Of a DNA stretch of 34,030 nt, positions 1 to 7,745 are shown in pieces; the first letter of the stretch is position 1, and each line of letters opens with the position of its first letter. The stretch is from Prevotellaceae bacterium UBA6974 (GTDB lineage Bacteria; Bacteroidota; Bacteroidia; Bacteroidales; Bacteroidaceae): contig DJYQ01000007.1 in NCBI GenBank assembly GCA_002450165.1, forward strand, positions 1 through 34,030, in the 5' to 3' direction. The notes below the pieces were generated by a model that searched no databases, had not been told where the DNA came from, and saw nothing but the letters and a program-made list of their open reading frames with translations. A program made the position numbers and the translations under genes.

Positions 1-2
1 TA

Positions 3-230
3 CGCCGTGTGATTTTCACTCCGTCCAAGGAGGTGAAGGACGAGCTGCTTGCTACCAAGATTTCCATCACTTGATATGACAAGGATGGTAACATCGTGAA
101 GCGTGTGACTTCGACTTCGGGCGAGGTGGAAGATCCTGAGGGTGATTCTACGCAGAACGGTGGCGAGAACCAGAACGGTGGCAGCACCAGTGGTGGCAGC
201 ACCAGTGGTGTTTGTTTGGTTGTTAGTGAG
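3..230 (+). pseudogene. 3' end of HU-like DNA-binding protein gene with an in-frame TGA
   Basis: The gene enters from the left edge. Frame 3 reads RRVIFTPSKEVKDELLATK and then ISIT, followed by TGA at 72-74. The same frame stays protein-like after it (YDKDGNIVKRVTSTSGEVED), then runs into a Gly/Ser/Thr/Asn-rich tail. The phrase 'RVIFTPSKEVKDEL' resembles the end of the HU-like fold in Bacteroidetes HU-family proteins, which often carry low-complexity tails. TGA replaces what would probably be a Trp codon (TGG). TGA is a normal stop elsewhere in the window, so recoding is unlikely. Past about 210 the frame stays open into the convergent gene on the other strand, to 470, which suggests a further frameshift near the 15-base repeats or simple lack of selection. 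Either the protein ends at 74, or this is a recent nonsense mutation or a base-call error. The family call is tentative because only the C-terminus is visible. Confidence 0.5.
177..206 (+). repeat. Two tandem copies of a 15-base repeat
   Basis: The unit GGTGGCAGCACCAGT occurs twice head to tail (177-191 and 192-206), followed by a partial third unit (GGTG). In frame it encodes GGSTS repeats, the flexible tail of the HU-like gene. Such repeats are prone to slippage and could change the tail length or frame. Confidence 0.85.
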
Positions 231-232
231 AT

Positions 233-1231
233 TCAGAACTGCAGTATGGTGCCGCCCCAGCTGAGGCCTACGCCGAAGCCTGTTACCAGTACGCTCATCC
301 CGGGGTGTATGGTGCCGTTGTCCAGGCATTCCCTGAGGCCTATCATGACGGTTGCCGATACGGTGTTGCCTTTGTGGGTGAGGTCGGTGTGGAACTTTTC
401 ACGGGGTATGCCGCATGAGCGCCGCAGGGTGTTGAGCATGTACTTGTTGGCCTGGTGGAATACGAAGTAGTCGATTTCGTCCAGTGTCTTGTTGTTCTTC
501 TTCAGGACGTTCTCGACCAACGGTGGTACGTTGTCAACGGTGAAATAGTATATGCCCGAGCCGTCCATGTAGATGTAGTCGTCGCGATGTACGTGACCGT
601 CAGCGTCGGTAAATTCGGCTCCAGTGGGTGCCATGTGGCGCGAGGCGCCGTTCTTGACGATGAGTTTTTCTGCTCCGCTGCCGTCGGTGCCCAGTACGAA
701 ATCGCCTATCTGGGCTATGCCGTCGGTGGATATGAGGCAGGCGGCTGCTCCGTCGCCGAAGATGGTGCGGTTGCCTACGTCGGCTGGGTGCAGGAGCTTG
801 TTGAATGCGTCGGATGTGAGCAGCAGTACGTTACGGGCAATGCCGCCGGCTATCAGTCCCTTTGCAATTGCCATACCGTAAACGCATCCCGAGCATCCCA
901 GGTTGTAGTCGAATGCTCCTGCTGTGGTGGGTATGCCCAGGCGGTGCTGCAGGATACATGCTGTGGTGGGCATGATGTAGTCGGGCTGTGTGGTGCAGAG
1001 TAGCAGGAAGTCGATGTCCTGGGGGGAGATGTTGTATTCGGCAAACAGTTTCCTGGCTGCCTTTTCTGCCATATCGCCTGCGGTTTCGTCCTTGCCTGCC
1101 AGGTGCCGTGATTCGACGCCTACCTTGCTGAGTACCTTTTCGCCTGTCCAGTTGGGGAAGTCCTGTAGGAGTTCTTCGTTGCTGAGTTCCTTCTCGGGCA
1201 GGTAGTATGATATAGCCTTGATGTATGCCAT
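233..1231 (-). CDS. 3-oxoacyl-ACP synthase III family protein (KAS III-like)
   Basis: 332 residues, the usual length for KAS III. These cytoplasmic thiolase-fold enzymes condense an acyl-CoA starter with malonyl-ACP. The catalytic triad is visible: Cys113 in YNLGCSGCVYG, His259 in FVFHQANKY and Asn289 in HKGNTVSAT. The C-terminus (VTGFGVGLSWGGTILQF) is typical of the family. It starts at ATG 1231, 33 bases after the fucosidase stop on the same strand. I see no -7 box in that gap, so it may be co-transcribed with the fucosidase. There are no other fatty-acid genes beside it. It could be a housekeeping FabH or one of the FabH-like paralogues that Bacteroidales use for specialised acyl chains, so no symbol is given. 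Confidence 0.85.
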   Translation of the reverse strand: MAYIKAISYYLPEKELSNEELLQDFPNWTGEKVLSKVGVESRHLAGKDETAGDMAEKAARKLFAEYNISPQDIDFLLLCTTQPDYIMPTTACILQHRLGIPTTAGAFDYNLGCSGCVYGMAIAKGLIAGGIARNVLLLTSDAFNKLLHPADVGNRTIFGDGAAACLISTDGIAQIGDFVLGTDGSGAEKLIVKNGASRHMAPTGAEFTDADGHVHRDDYIYMDGSGIYYFTVDNVPPLVENVLKKNNKTLDEIDYFVFHQANKYMLNTLRRSCGIPREKFHTDLTHKGNTVSATVMIGLRECLDNGTIHPGMSVLVTGFGVGLSWGGTILQF

Positions 1232-1264
1232 AGTGTATGTTGTATTTTTAGTTTGTCGGTATTG

Positions 1265-2581
1265 TTATTTCTTGATTACAATGACGTGGTCGGGTGTTTC
1301 AAGCCGGTCGGGTAGTGTGATGCGCAGACCGTGTGTCTTGTGGTAGGTGTATGGCAGTTTCTTGCCGTCGATGAAGTTAGTGACACCCCTGGGCCTGCGG
1401 CTCATGGGTATGGTGACGGTGGGTGTGCTGCCTTGGGTGATGTGGACGTAGATGTTGGCATCGTTTTGTGTGGTGGCTCCCCAGTCGCATGGCGGCACGG
1501 GGCCTGCGGTGGTGTTGTACAGGGTGGTGCCGTAGGTGTCCATCCATAGACCGAGTTCGTGCAGGCGGCTGAGTGCTGTCTCGGGCAACTGTCCATCGGG
1601 CTGTGGGCCTATGTTGAGGAGCAGGTTGGCGCCCTTGCCTGCGGTTTCGGTGAGCAGGCGTATGATCTGGGCGGTGGTCTTGTAGTTTTGGTCAACGACC
1701 TTGTATCCCCACATGCCGTTCATGGTCTGACAGGTTTCCAGAGGCAGGCGGCTGACCTGTGCTGCATGGTCCACGAAACCTGCGGTGTTCTCGCCTGGCA
1801 GGTCGCGTTCGAATATCTGGAAGTCCTCGCCGTCGAAGGGTTTCATGTGGTGGTTGTTGCCTATGAGGCACTGGGGTTGCAGCCGGTGTATCAGTGCGTA
1901 TTGTTCCTGCAGCTGCCAGTCGAAGGGTGTGGGGTCGCTGTCGTGATCCCACCAGCCGTCAAACCATATTGCGCCTATCTTGCCGTAGTTGGTGAGTAGC
2001 TCGGTGAGCTGGTTGTTCATGAACTGGTAGTAGTGTGGCCAGTCGGCGGCTGTGGTGTCCTTGCCGCAGTGGCGTCCCGTGCGTCCCATGGGGTAGTCGT
2101 CGCGCATCCAGTCGATGTGGCTGTAGTACAGGTGCAGGCGTATGCCTTCGCGATGACAGGCGTCTGAGAGTTCCTTGATGACGTCGCGGTGGAATGGGGT
2201 TGCATCGACGATGTTGTAGGGGCTTTGCGCGGTGTGCCACATGCTGAAGCCGTCGTGGTGGCGGCTGGTGAAGCAGATGTATCGTGCTCCGGCGGCCTTG
2301 ATGGCGCGTACCCATTCGAGGGCGTCGAAGCGGTGTGGGTAGAAGGCGTCGGCGGCCTTGGCGTATTCGTTACGGTCGGGGACGTGGTTCTGCAGATACC
2401 ATTCGCCCTGGGCAAATGTGCTGTATATGCCCCAGTGCAGGAAGATGCCGAGTTTGTCGTTGCCAAATTCCTTGCGTGCCTGCAGATTTCCGCTTGTGGG
2501 CGTGTATGTCTGAGCCTTGGCATCTGCGGCACTCAGGGCCAATGCCAATGTCAGGGTCAAGGCAAATAATATATGTCTCAT
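1265..2581 (-). CDS. Secreted alpha-L-fucosidase, GH29
   Basis: 438 residues. It hydrolyses alpha-L-fucosyl linkages of glycans by a retaining mechanism. Residues 1-24 (MRHILFALTLTLALALSAADAKAQ) form a signal peptide, which fixes the start at ATG 2581. Longer in-frame extensions would run over the divergent promoter. GH29 landmarks are KLGIFLHWGIYS, SRHHDGFSMW (His108-His109-Asp110), and IGAIWFDGWWD with the probable nucleophile Asp208. The C-terminal part (about 350-438) is a small beta domain. There is no lipobox Cys and no sorting-type C-terminus, so a periplasmic location is likely. A GH20 hexosaminidase is divergent from it across 36 bases, which suggests joint control and action on fucosylated N-acetylhexosamine glycans. 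The KAS III gene lies downstream. Confidence 0.92.
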   Translation of the reverse strand: MRHILFALTLTLALALSAADAKAQTYTPTSGNLQARKEFGNDKLGIFLHWGIYSTFAQGEWYLQNHVPDRNEYAKAADAFYPHRFDALEWVRAIKAAGARYICFTSRHHDGFSMWHTAQSPYNIVDATPFHRDVIKELSDACHREGIRLHLYYSHIDWMRDDYPMGRTGRHCGKDTTAADWPHYYQFMNNQLTELLTNYGKIGAIWFDGWWDHDSDPTPFDWQLQEQYALIHRLQPQCLIGNNHHMKPFDGEDFQIFERDLPGENTAGFVDHAAQVSRLPLETCQTMNGMWGYKVVDQNYKTTAQIIRLLTETAGKGANLLLNIGPQPDGQLPETALSRLHELGLWMDTYGTTLYNTTAGPVPPCDWGATTQNDANIYVHITQGSTPTVTIPMSRRPRGVTNFIDGKKLPYTYHKTHGLRITLPDRLETPDHVIVIKK

Positions 2582-2585
2582 GCGA

Positions 2586-2593
2586 CAAAGATA
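2586..2593 (-). promoter_or_regulatory. Bacteroidetes -7 box for the fucosidase gene
   Basis: Minus-strand TATCTTTG matches TAnnTTTG exactly. Only four bases separate it from the fucosidase ATG, so the transcript would be leaderless or nearly so. No -33 TTTG at 19-21 bases is visible. Confidence 0.5.
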
Positions 2594-2605
2594 GTGATTT
2601 TTGAT

Positions 2606-2613
2606 TATATTTG
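2606..2613 (+). promoter_or_regulatory. Bacteroidetes -7 box for the GH20 gene at 2618
   Basis: TATATTTG matches TAnnTTTG exactly and ends four bases before the hexosaminidase ATG. This mirrors the spacing of the opposing fucosidase box. No convincing -33 element is seen. Confidence 0.5.
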
Positions 2614-2617
2614 CGTC

Positions 2618-4159
2618 ATGAAGCGTATATTTTTGACTGTTTTTGCTGTCTGTTCGGTATTGATGGCTAATCCAATGCAGTGGCGCGGGGTGATGATTGA
2701 TGTCAGCCGTCATTTCTTCCCGATGGAGGAACTGTATCGCCAGATTGACATAATGGGCAACTATGGTCTGAATGTACTGCATCTGCACCTGACGGATGCA
2801 GCAGGATGGCGCATGGAAATCAAGCAGTACCCCCGTTTGACGGAAATCGGTGCTTGGCGCACGCGGGCTTTATGGAAGGAATGGTGGAACATGCGTGCCT
2901 ACAGCGACAGCATCAGCGGCTACGGAGGATACTATACTCAGGAGCAGTTGCGACAACTGGTACTGTATGCCCAATCCCGAGGGGTGACCATAGTGCCCGA
3001 GATAGAATTCCCGGGGCATAGCGAGGAGGTATGTGCTGCCTATCCGCAAGTGGCATTCAATCATGCCGAGATGGATATGTCAAATCCTGAGACATTCCGG
3101 TTCATGTACAATATACTGAAGGAGGTCGCGGACGTATTCCCTTCGGAATACATTCATTGCGGAGGTGATGAGACAGCGACACAGCGGGATCAGTACCCAC
3201 CGGCAATACGCAGGATGAATGAAATGGTGCGCAGCATGGGCCGAAGGATGATTGTCTGGGACGAGGCGCTAACGGATAATCCTACTGACAGCACAATAGT
3301 CATTATGGTTTGGCGCGATGCCGGATATGCCCGTAAGGCTATGGATATGGGGCATGATGTAATCATGTGTCCAAGTTCCCATTGTTATCTGGACAGTTAT
3401 CAGGATTCTCCTGCCACGCAACCCGAGGCTATGGGTGGCTACCGTCCGATAGAAAGGGTGCTGGGTGTAAGGGACCTGATACCGGAAGGGCATTCCCGGG
3501 GCCGTTTGCTGGGTGTGCAGGCAAATCTGTTTACGGAATATGTGCCTTCGTGCGAGTTGCTGCAATATCAGCTGTGGCCGCGGGCATTGGCCATTGCAGA
3601 GGTCGGTTTCCATCGCAAGCGCCCGGTAAGACAGTTCCGGAAATGGGCAATGCATGTTGCGGACAGCTTGCGTGCGGCAGGTGTCAACGCATTTGACCTG
3701 AGGAACGAGCTGGGACAGCGTCCGCAGGCATCCAAGCCTGTAATGCATCTGGCACGTGGATGCAAGGTTGTTTTCGGTGAAAACTGCCGTTATAGCGATG
3801 CCTATGCTGCATCGGGCGACAATGCGCTGACGGACGGAATACAGGGGACGTGGAATAACAACGACGGCCGTTGGCAGGGCTTCTGCTGTAATTTGGACAT
3901 AACCATAGACCTGGGTCGTGAGAGGGCTGTAAGCGAGGTTTCGCTTCCTTTCATGCAGATTACAGGGCCGGGAATATTCCTGCCGCAGCAGGTTTGGTGC
4001 AACGGAATCCTCATGCAGCACGATGCTGCACCGGACAGGCCGTACAGCATCCGTACCTATACGCTGAAACAGAAGACAAGGACGCGGTATATACGCATCA
4101 AGGCACAGCGCATCCCGCGTGCGGGATGGCTGTTTGTCGATGAAATCACGGTAAAATAG
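2618..4159 (+). CDS. Secreted beta-N-acetylhexosaminidase, GH20 (minimal form)
   Basis: 513 residues. It removes terminal GlcNAc/GalNAc by substrate-assisted catalysis. The start at ATG 2618 gives a short signal peptide (MKRIFLTVFAVCSVLMA). The catalytic barrel follows at once (WRGVMIDVSRHFFP near residue 22), so the N-terminal GH20b domain common in the family is missing. Landmarks are LNVLHLHLTDAAGWRMEI, IVPEIEFPGHSEE and the catalytic pair Asp184-Glu185 in YIHCGGDETA. A C-terminal domain (about 370-513, ending GWLFVDEITVK) looks like an F5/8-type or other beta-sandwich module. There is no sorting-type C-terminus, so it is probably periplasmic and may act with the divergent fucosidase. Its stop lies 3 bases from the end of the convergent metY gene. 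Confidence 0.9.
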   Translation: MKRIFLTVFAVCSVLMANPMQWRGVMIDVSRHFFPMEELYRQIDIMGNYGLNVLHLHLTDAAGWRMEIKQYPRLTEIGAWRTRALWKEWWNMRAYSDSISGYGGYYTQEQLRQLVLYAQSRGVTIVPEIEFPGHSEEVCAAYPQVAFNHAEMDMSNPETFRFMYNILKEVADVFPSEYIHCGGDETATQRDQYPPAIRRMNEMVRSMGRRMIVWDEALTDNPTDSTIVIMVWRDAGYARKAMDMGHDVIMCPSSHCYLDSYQDSPATQPEAMGGYRPIERVLGVRDLIPEGHSRGRLLGVQANLFTEYVPSCELLQYQLWPRALAIAEVGFHRKRPVRQFRKWAMHVADSLRAAGVNAFDLRNELGQRPQASKPVMHLARGCKVVFGENCRYSDAYAASGDNALTDGIQGTWNNNDGRWQGFCCNLDITIDLGRERAVSEVSLPFMQITGPGIFLPQQVWCNGILMQHDAAPDRPYSIRTYTLKQKTRTRYIRIKAQRIPRAGWLFVDEITVK

Positions 4160-4162
4160 CTG

Positions 4163-5440
4163 TTACATCTTGGCCATTGCCTGCTGGAGGTCTGCGATTA
4201 TGTCGTCGACATTCTCGATGCCGACGGACAGGCGGACGAGGTCAGGTGATATGCCTGCCTCGCGCAGCTGCTGGTCGGTAAGCTGGCGGTGTGTATGGCT
4301 TGCAGGATGCAGGACACAGGTGCGTGCATCTGCGACATGTGTTACAATCGAGATGAAATCCAGGTTGTCCATGAAGCGTATGGCTTCCTCGCGGCTACCC
4401 TTAAGACCGAAGGCTATAACTCCGCAGATTCCGTTTGGCAGGTATTTCTTGGCCAGCTGGTATTGTGGATTACTGGGCAGACCTGCGTAGTTGACCCAAC
4501 CGACCTTCTCGTTCTTCTCCAGCCACTCGGCAACCTTCTGTGCATTGGCGCAGTGTTGGCGCATACGCAGGGCGAGGGTCTCGAGGCCCAGGTTGAGCAG
4601 GAAGGAATTGTGGGGCGAGGGTATGGAACCCAGGTCGCGCATGAGTTGTACAATCAGTTTGGTTGTATATGCCATCTTGCCGAAGGATTGGGTATAGGTG
4701 AGTCCGTGGTAGCTCTCGTCCGGTGTAGTAAGGCCGGGGAAGCGGTCCTTGTTTGCGTCCCAGTCAAAGTTGCCGCTGTCAACGACGGCACCGCCGACTT
4801 GTGTTGCGTGACCGTCCATGTATTTGGTGGTTGAGTGGGTGACGATGTCGGCTCCCCATTCGAAGGGGCGGCAGTTGATGGGGGTTGCGAAGGTGTTATC
4901 GACAATCAGGGGTACACCGTGCCTGTGTGCCATATCGGCGAAGCGTTGTATGTCGAATATCTTGCCGCCGGGGTTGGATATGGTCTCGCCGAAGAAGGCC
5001 CGGGTGTTGTCGCGGAAGCAGGCTTCGATCTTGGCATCGTCCCATTCGGGGTCAACGAAGGTGCAGTCGATGCCCAGTTTCTTGAGGGTGACACCGAACA
5101 GGTTGAACGTGCCTCCGTATATATTATTGGAGGTGATGATGTGGCCGCCTGCCTCGCACAGGTTGAAGATTGCATAGAAATTGGCTGCCTGACCGCTGGA
5201 GGTCAGCACACAGCCTACACCGCCTTCCAGGGCGGCTATCTTTTGTGCTACGGCGTCGTTGGTGGGGTTTGCCAGTCGTGTATAGAAGTATCCGCTGTCC
5301 TTCAGGTCGAACAGGCGTGCCATCTGGTCGCTTGTCTCGTAGCGGAATGTGGTACTCTGATAGATGGGGAGCTGTTGCGGCTCGCCTTTTTTTGCTTTCC
5401 ATCCACCGTGAACGCAGATGGTTTCCAGGTTCTTTTTCAT
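4163..5440 (-). CDS. metY: O-acetylhomoserine sulfhydrylase (PLP-dependent)
   Basis: 425 residues. It makes homocysteine from O-acetylhomoserine and sulfide in methionine synthesis (Cys/Met metabolism PLP family, cytoplasm). The N-terminus LETICVHGGWKAKKGE is typical of MetY. The PLP lysine is Lys206 in THSTTKYMDGH, and further family motifs are YFYTRLANPTNDA, VDNTFATP and HPASHTHRQL. The length of about 425 favours MetY over the shorter cystathionine synthases and lyases. ATG 5440 is chosen over an in-frame TTG five codons upstream. It is the last gene of the queA-thiD-metY series, separated from thiD by 87 bases that contain a small hairpin. A degenerate -7-like sequence (TAATTTG, one base short) lies 12 bases upstream, so it may have its own weak promoter. 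Confidence 0.9.
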   Translation of the reverse strand: MKKNLETICVHGGWKAKKGEPQQLPIYQSTTFRYETSDQMARLFDLKDSGYFYTRLANPTNDAVAQKIAALEGGVGCVLTSSGQAANFYAIFNLCEAGGHIITSNNIYGGTFNLFGVTLKKLGIDCTFVDPEWDDAKIEACFRDNTRAFFGETISNPGGKIFDIQRFADMAHRHGVPLIVDNTFATPINCRPFEWGADIVTHSTTKYMDGHATQVGGAVVDSGNFDWDANKDRFPGLTTPDESYHGLTYTQSFGKMAYTTKLIVQLMRDLGSIPSPHNSFLLNLGLETLALRMRQHCANAQKVAEWLEKNEKVGWVNYAGLPSNPQYQLAKKYLPNGICGVIAFGLKGSREEAIRFMDNLDFISIVTHVADARTCVLHPASHTHRQLTDQQLREAGISPDLVRLSVGIENVDDIIADLQQAMAKM

Positions 5441-5491
5441 AGGTTGTTGTGTCAAATTACTGCACGAAGTTATAAAAAAATATTGTATCTT

Positions 5492-5513
5492 GCTATTGCC
5501 GGGGGCAAAAAGC
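5492..5513 (-). terminator. Small hairpin between thiD and metY, possible weak terminator
   Basis: A 5-bp stem (TTGCC/GGCAA, 3-base loop) is extended by an outer GCT/AGC pairing. On the minus strand a T7 run follows only about 13 bases later, so it is a poor intrinsic terminator. On the plus strand a T6 run follows within about 6 bases, but no plus-strand gene ends there. It could partly separate thiD from metY. Confidence 0.25.
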
Positions 5514-5527
5514 TGTTATTTTTTGGG

Positions 5528-6349
5528 TCAGTCGTATATGCGGTCGTGCATCTCCTTGTCTTCCATGAAGCAGGGGTGGACGGGACCGAAGTCGTGCCCG
5601 AAGACGTATTCGGCGCCCAGTGAAATGGCGCGTTGTATGAATTCCTCGCCCTTGGCTACTGCCTGATCCAGATTGTAGCCTTTGGCCAGGTATGTGGCGA
5701 TGGCCGAGGCGAAGGAGTCTCCGGTGCCGTTTACGTTGTTGGTGTTGATTTTGTGCTTGCGGTATTCGGTTATGCAATCGGTCTCCCTGTTGTACAGGTA
5801 GTCGCACAGCATGCCGTCGCGCTCGATGGATTTTACGATTACCGAACAGCTGCCCTGGGACAGGGTGCGCAGGTCTTTCTCGATGTCTGTGACGGGGTGA
5901 CCGAGCAGGACTGCTGCCTCGCGGTAGTTGGGGGTGATGAGTGTGGCCAGGGGGAAGAGTAACTGGCGATAGGCGGAGATTGCTTCGTCGTCCACCAGTT
6001 TCTCGCCTACGCTGTTTACGATTACGGGGTCTATGACCTTGATTACATCGGGGTATTCGCGCAGCTTGCCTGCCACGCCCTGAATTATGGCTTTGGAGGG
6101 CAGTACGCCTGTCTTTACGCATTGTGCGCCGACGTCGCCCAGGAAGGATTCGGTCTGCGAAACGATAAGTTCGACGGGCAGGTGTGTGATGCTCTTGACG
6201 TGACGGGTGTCCTCGTCAACGATGGCGGTGAGTGCGCATGCGGCATAGCCGCCGCAGGCGGTGATTGCCTTGATGTCGGCTTGCATGCCTGCCGAGCCCA
6301 AGGGCTCGCTGCCTGCAATCAGGAATACTATGTTGAGTTGTTTTTTCAT
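5528..6349 (-). CDS. thiD: ThiD-like hydroxymethylpyrimidine / pyridoxine kinase
   Basis: 273 residues of the ribokinase fold, normal for ThiD/PdxK. Members phosphorylate HMP and HMP-phosphate (thiamine pathway) or pyridoxal-type vitamers in the cytoplasm. The anion-hole and catalytic Asp211 are in VNGTGDSFASA, and TPNYREAAVLLG and VIDPVIVNSVGEKL are family-like. The N-terminal motif is IAGSEPLGSAGMQADIKAI where canonical ThiD has AGSDSSGGAG, so the substrate-binding loop differs. ATG 6349 is chosen because MKKQLNIVFLIAGSE is the natural start. In-frame ATGs further upstream would overlap the queA end. It follows queA by 34 bases. No other thiamine genes are in the window, and the PLP enzyme MetY is downstream, so pyridoxine or pyridoxal salvage is a plausible alternative role. 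Confidence 0.8.
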   Translation of the reverse strand: MKKQLNIVFLIAGSEPLGSAGMQADIKAITACGGYAACALTAIVDEDTRHVKSITHLPVELIVSQTESFLGDVGAQCVKTGVLPSKAIIQGVAGKLREYPDVIKVIDPVIVNSVGEKLVDDEAISAYRQLLFPLATLITPNYREAAVLLGHPVTDIEKDLRTLSQGSCSVIVKSIERDGMLCDYLYNRETDCITEYRKHKINTNNVNGTGDSFASAIATYLAKGYNLDQAVAKGEEFIQRAISLGAEYVFGHDFGPVHPCFMEDKEMHDRIYD

Positions 6350-6383
6350 GCAATGGGGGTGTTGTGTCTGCATCGTGTGCTTG

Positions 6384-7655
6384 CTATGGTACAAGTAGTG
6401 ATGAGTCGCCGTAGCTGAGGAAGCGGAAGTCGTGTGCGAGGGCGTAGTCGTATATCGTGTGCCAGTCGCCGCCGTTGGCTTTCCGGGGCTGGTTGATGAA
6501 TGCCGAGACGAGGAGCAGCAGGGTGCTTTGAGGCTGATGGAAATTGGTTACCATCATGCGTACAATCTTGTAGTCGTAACCGGGTGCTATGATTATCTGG
6601 GTGCTGGATTGCAGTACGTCCAGGTCGAAATGGTCCATGTATGCGAGCAGGGCGGTAAGGGCTTCGGTCGGGGTCGTTGTGGGCATGTGGTCGCCGTAGG
6701 GTGCCCATTGTGGGACGTGCAGTTCGGCGGCGTCGCCCGTTGCGTTGCCCGAGTGGAGTAGTTGCTGGGCTGTCAGCCCCATGTAGTACAGGCTCTCGAG
6801 TGTGCGGACGCTGGTCGTGCCTACGGCAATGGCTGCAGCGTCGTGGGCGAGGAGCTTGCTGATGGTGTGGCGATGTACGGCAATATGTTCGGTGTGCATG
6901 TCGTGGTCTCCTATTTCCTGGGCTTTGACGGGTTTGAAGGTTCCGGCTCCGACGTGCAGGGTGACTTCCTCGCGTTCGATGCCGTGTGCATCCAGTGCTG
7001 CGAGTACTGCAGGGGTGAAGTGCAGGCCTGCGGTGGGGGCGGCGACGCTGCCTTTTATCTTGCTGTAAACGGTTTGGTATGTTTGCAGGTCGCTGGCTTC
7101 GGTTTTACGGTTCAGGTACGGTGGGATGGGCAATTCTCCGCATGCTTCGATGATTTCGCTCCATGTGTGTAGGCCGTCCCAGCTGAATTGGATGACCTGG
7201 CTGGATCCGTTTGTGCTGATGCGTTCGGCTGAGAGTATTATATCCTGACCGTCTATGTTAAGGGTGCGCTGCAACTGTCCTTGTTTCCATTTCTTGCTGT
7301 TGCCTACCAGACAGTACCATCTGCATTGGTCACGGCGGGAGAAGTTTTCCTGATATTCGGCGGGCAGGGCGGGTTCGAGGAGGAATATCTCGACAAGTGC
7401 TCCTGGCTGGTTGTTGTCGGGTGATGATTGCTTGCGGAAGTGCAGTCTTGCACGGATGACCTTTGTGTTGTTGAATACCATCAGGGCTCCCTGGGGCAGA
7501 TAGTGGGGGATGTTGCGGAATGTGTCTTGGGTTATATCACCGTGACGATACACCAGCAGTTTGCTGCTGTCGCGCTGTTGCAGGGGATATTTGGCTATCC
7601 TGTCGTCGGGTAAATGGTAGTTGTAGTCCTGTATGTGTATGTGTTTTGGCTGCAT
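6384..7655 (-). CDS. queA: S-adenosylmethionine:tRNA ribosyltransferase-isomerase
   Basis: 423 residues. It transfers and isomerises the ribosyl group of SAM onto preQ1-tRNA to give epoxyqueuosine (queuosine pathway, cytoplasm). Strong family motifs are YHLPDDRIAKYPL, MVFNNTKVIRARL, QTVYSKIKGSVAAPTAGLHF, LHVGAGTFKPVKA and VTNFHQPQSTLLLLVSAF. It is somewhat longer than the roughly 350-residue E. coli form, with insertions near 85-110 and 315-335, as is common in Bacteroidetes. The start at ATG 7655 is preferred over an ATG 13 codons upstream because that extension would cover the -7 box at 7676-7683. It is the first gene of queA-thiD-metY and is divergent from the large peptidase gene. Confidence 0.93.
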   Translation of the reverse strand: MQPKHIHIQDYNYHLPDDRIAKYPLQQRDSSKLLVYRHGDITQDTFRNIPHYLPQGALMVFNNTKVIRARLHFRKQSSPDNNQPGALVEIFLLEPALPAEYQENFSRRDQCRWYCLVGNSKKWKQGQLQRTLNIDGQDIILSAERISTNGSSQVIQFSWDGLHTWSEIIEACGELPIPPYLNRKTEASDLQTYQTVYSKIKGSVAAPTAGLHFTPAVLAALDAHGIEREEVTLHVGAGTFKPVKAQEIGDHDMHTEHIAVHRHTISKLLAHDAAAIAVGTTSVRTLESLYYMGLTAQQLLHSGNATGDAAELHVPQWAPYGDHMPTTTPTEALTALLAYMDHFDLDVLQSSTQIIIAPGYDYKIVRMMVTNFHQPQSTLLLLVSAFINQPRKANGGDWHTIYDYALAHDFRFLSYGDSSLLVP

Positions 7656-7675
7656 TTTGGAATAATTTTTGTGCG

Positions 7676-7683
7676 CAAAGTTA
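7676..7683 (-). promoter_or_regulatory. -7 box for queA
   Basis: Minus-strand TAACTTTG fits TAnnTTTG and lies 20 bases upstream of the chosen queA ATG. No clear -33 TTTG is seen. Confidence 0.5.
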
Positions 7684-7704
7684 CGACTTTTCAACCTTTT
7701 TTAT

Positions 7705-7712
7705 TATTTTTG
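7705..7712 (+). promoter_or_regulatory. -7 box for the large peptidase gene
   Basis: TATTTTTG fits TAnnTTTG. It lies 33 bases upstream of the ATG in a T-rich stretch. No clear -33 element is seen. Confidence 0.45.
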
Positions 7713-7745
7713 GCACGGGAAAATCATTAAACTGTACAAACAATC

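Noticed and set aside
60..80. TGA read as tryptophan or selenocysteine in the HU-like gene
   Set aside because: TGA ends several intact genes in the window (for example at 12333-12335 and 28676-28678), and no SECIS-like hairpin is evident after the codon.
455..1003. 182-codon plus-strand frame opposite the KAS III gene, rich in Val, Cys and Gly
   Set aside because: Antisense to a conserved enzyme with all catalytic residues. The composition is an artefact of GC-rich codons.
3269..4021. 250-codon open frame opposite the first GH20 gene
   Set aside because: Composition-driven antisense frame without motifs or start signals. The plus-strand GH20 reading is unambiguous.
5441..5527. SAM or other riboswitch upstream of metY
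   Set aside because: The gap is only 87 bases and holds one short hairpin. The multi-helix pattern of a SAM riboswitch is not visible.
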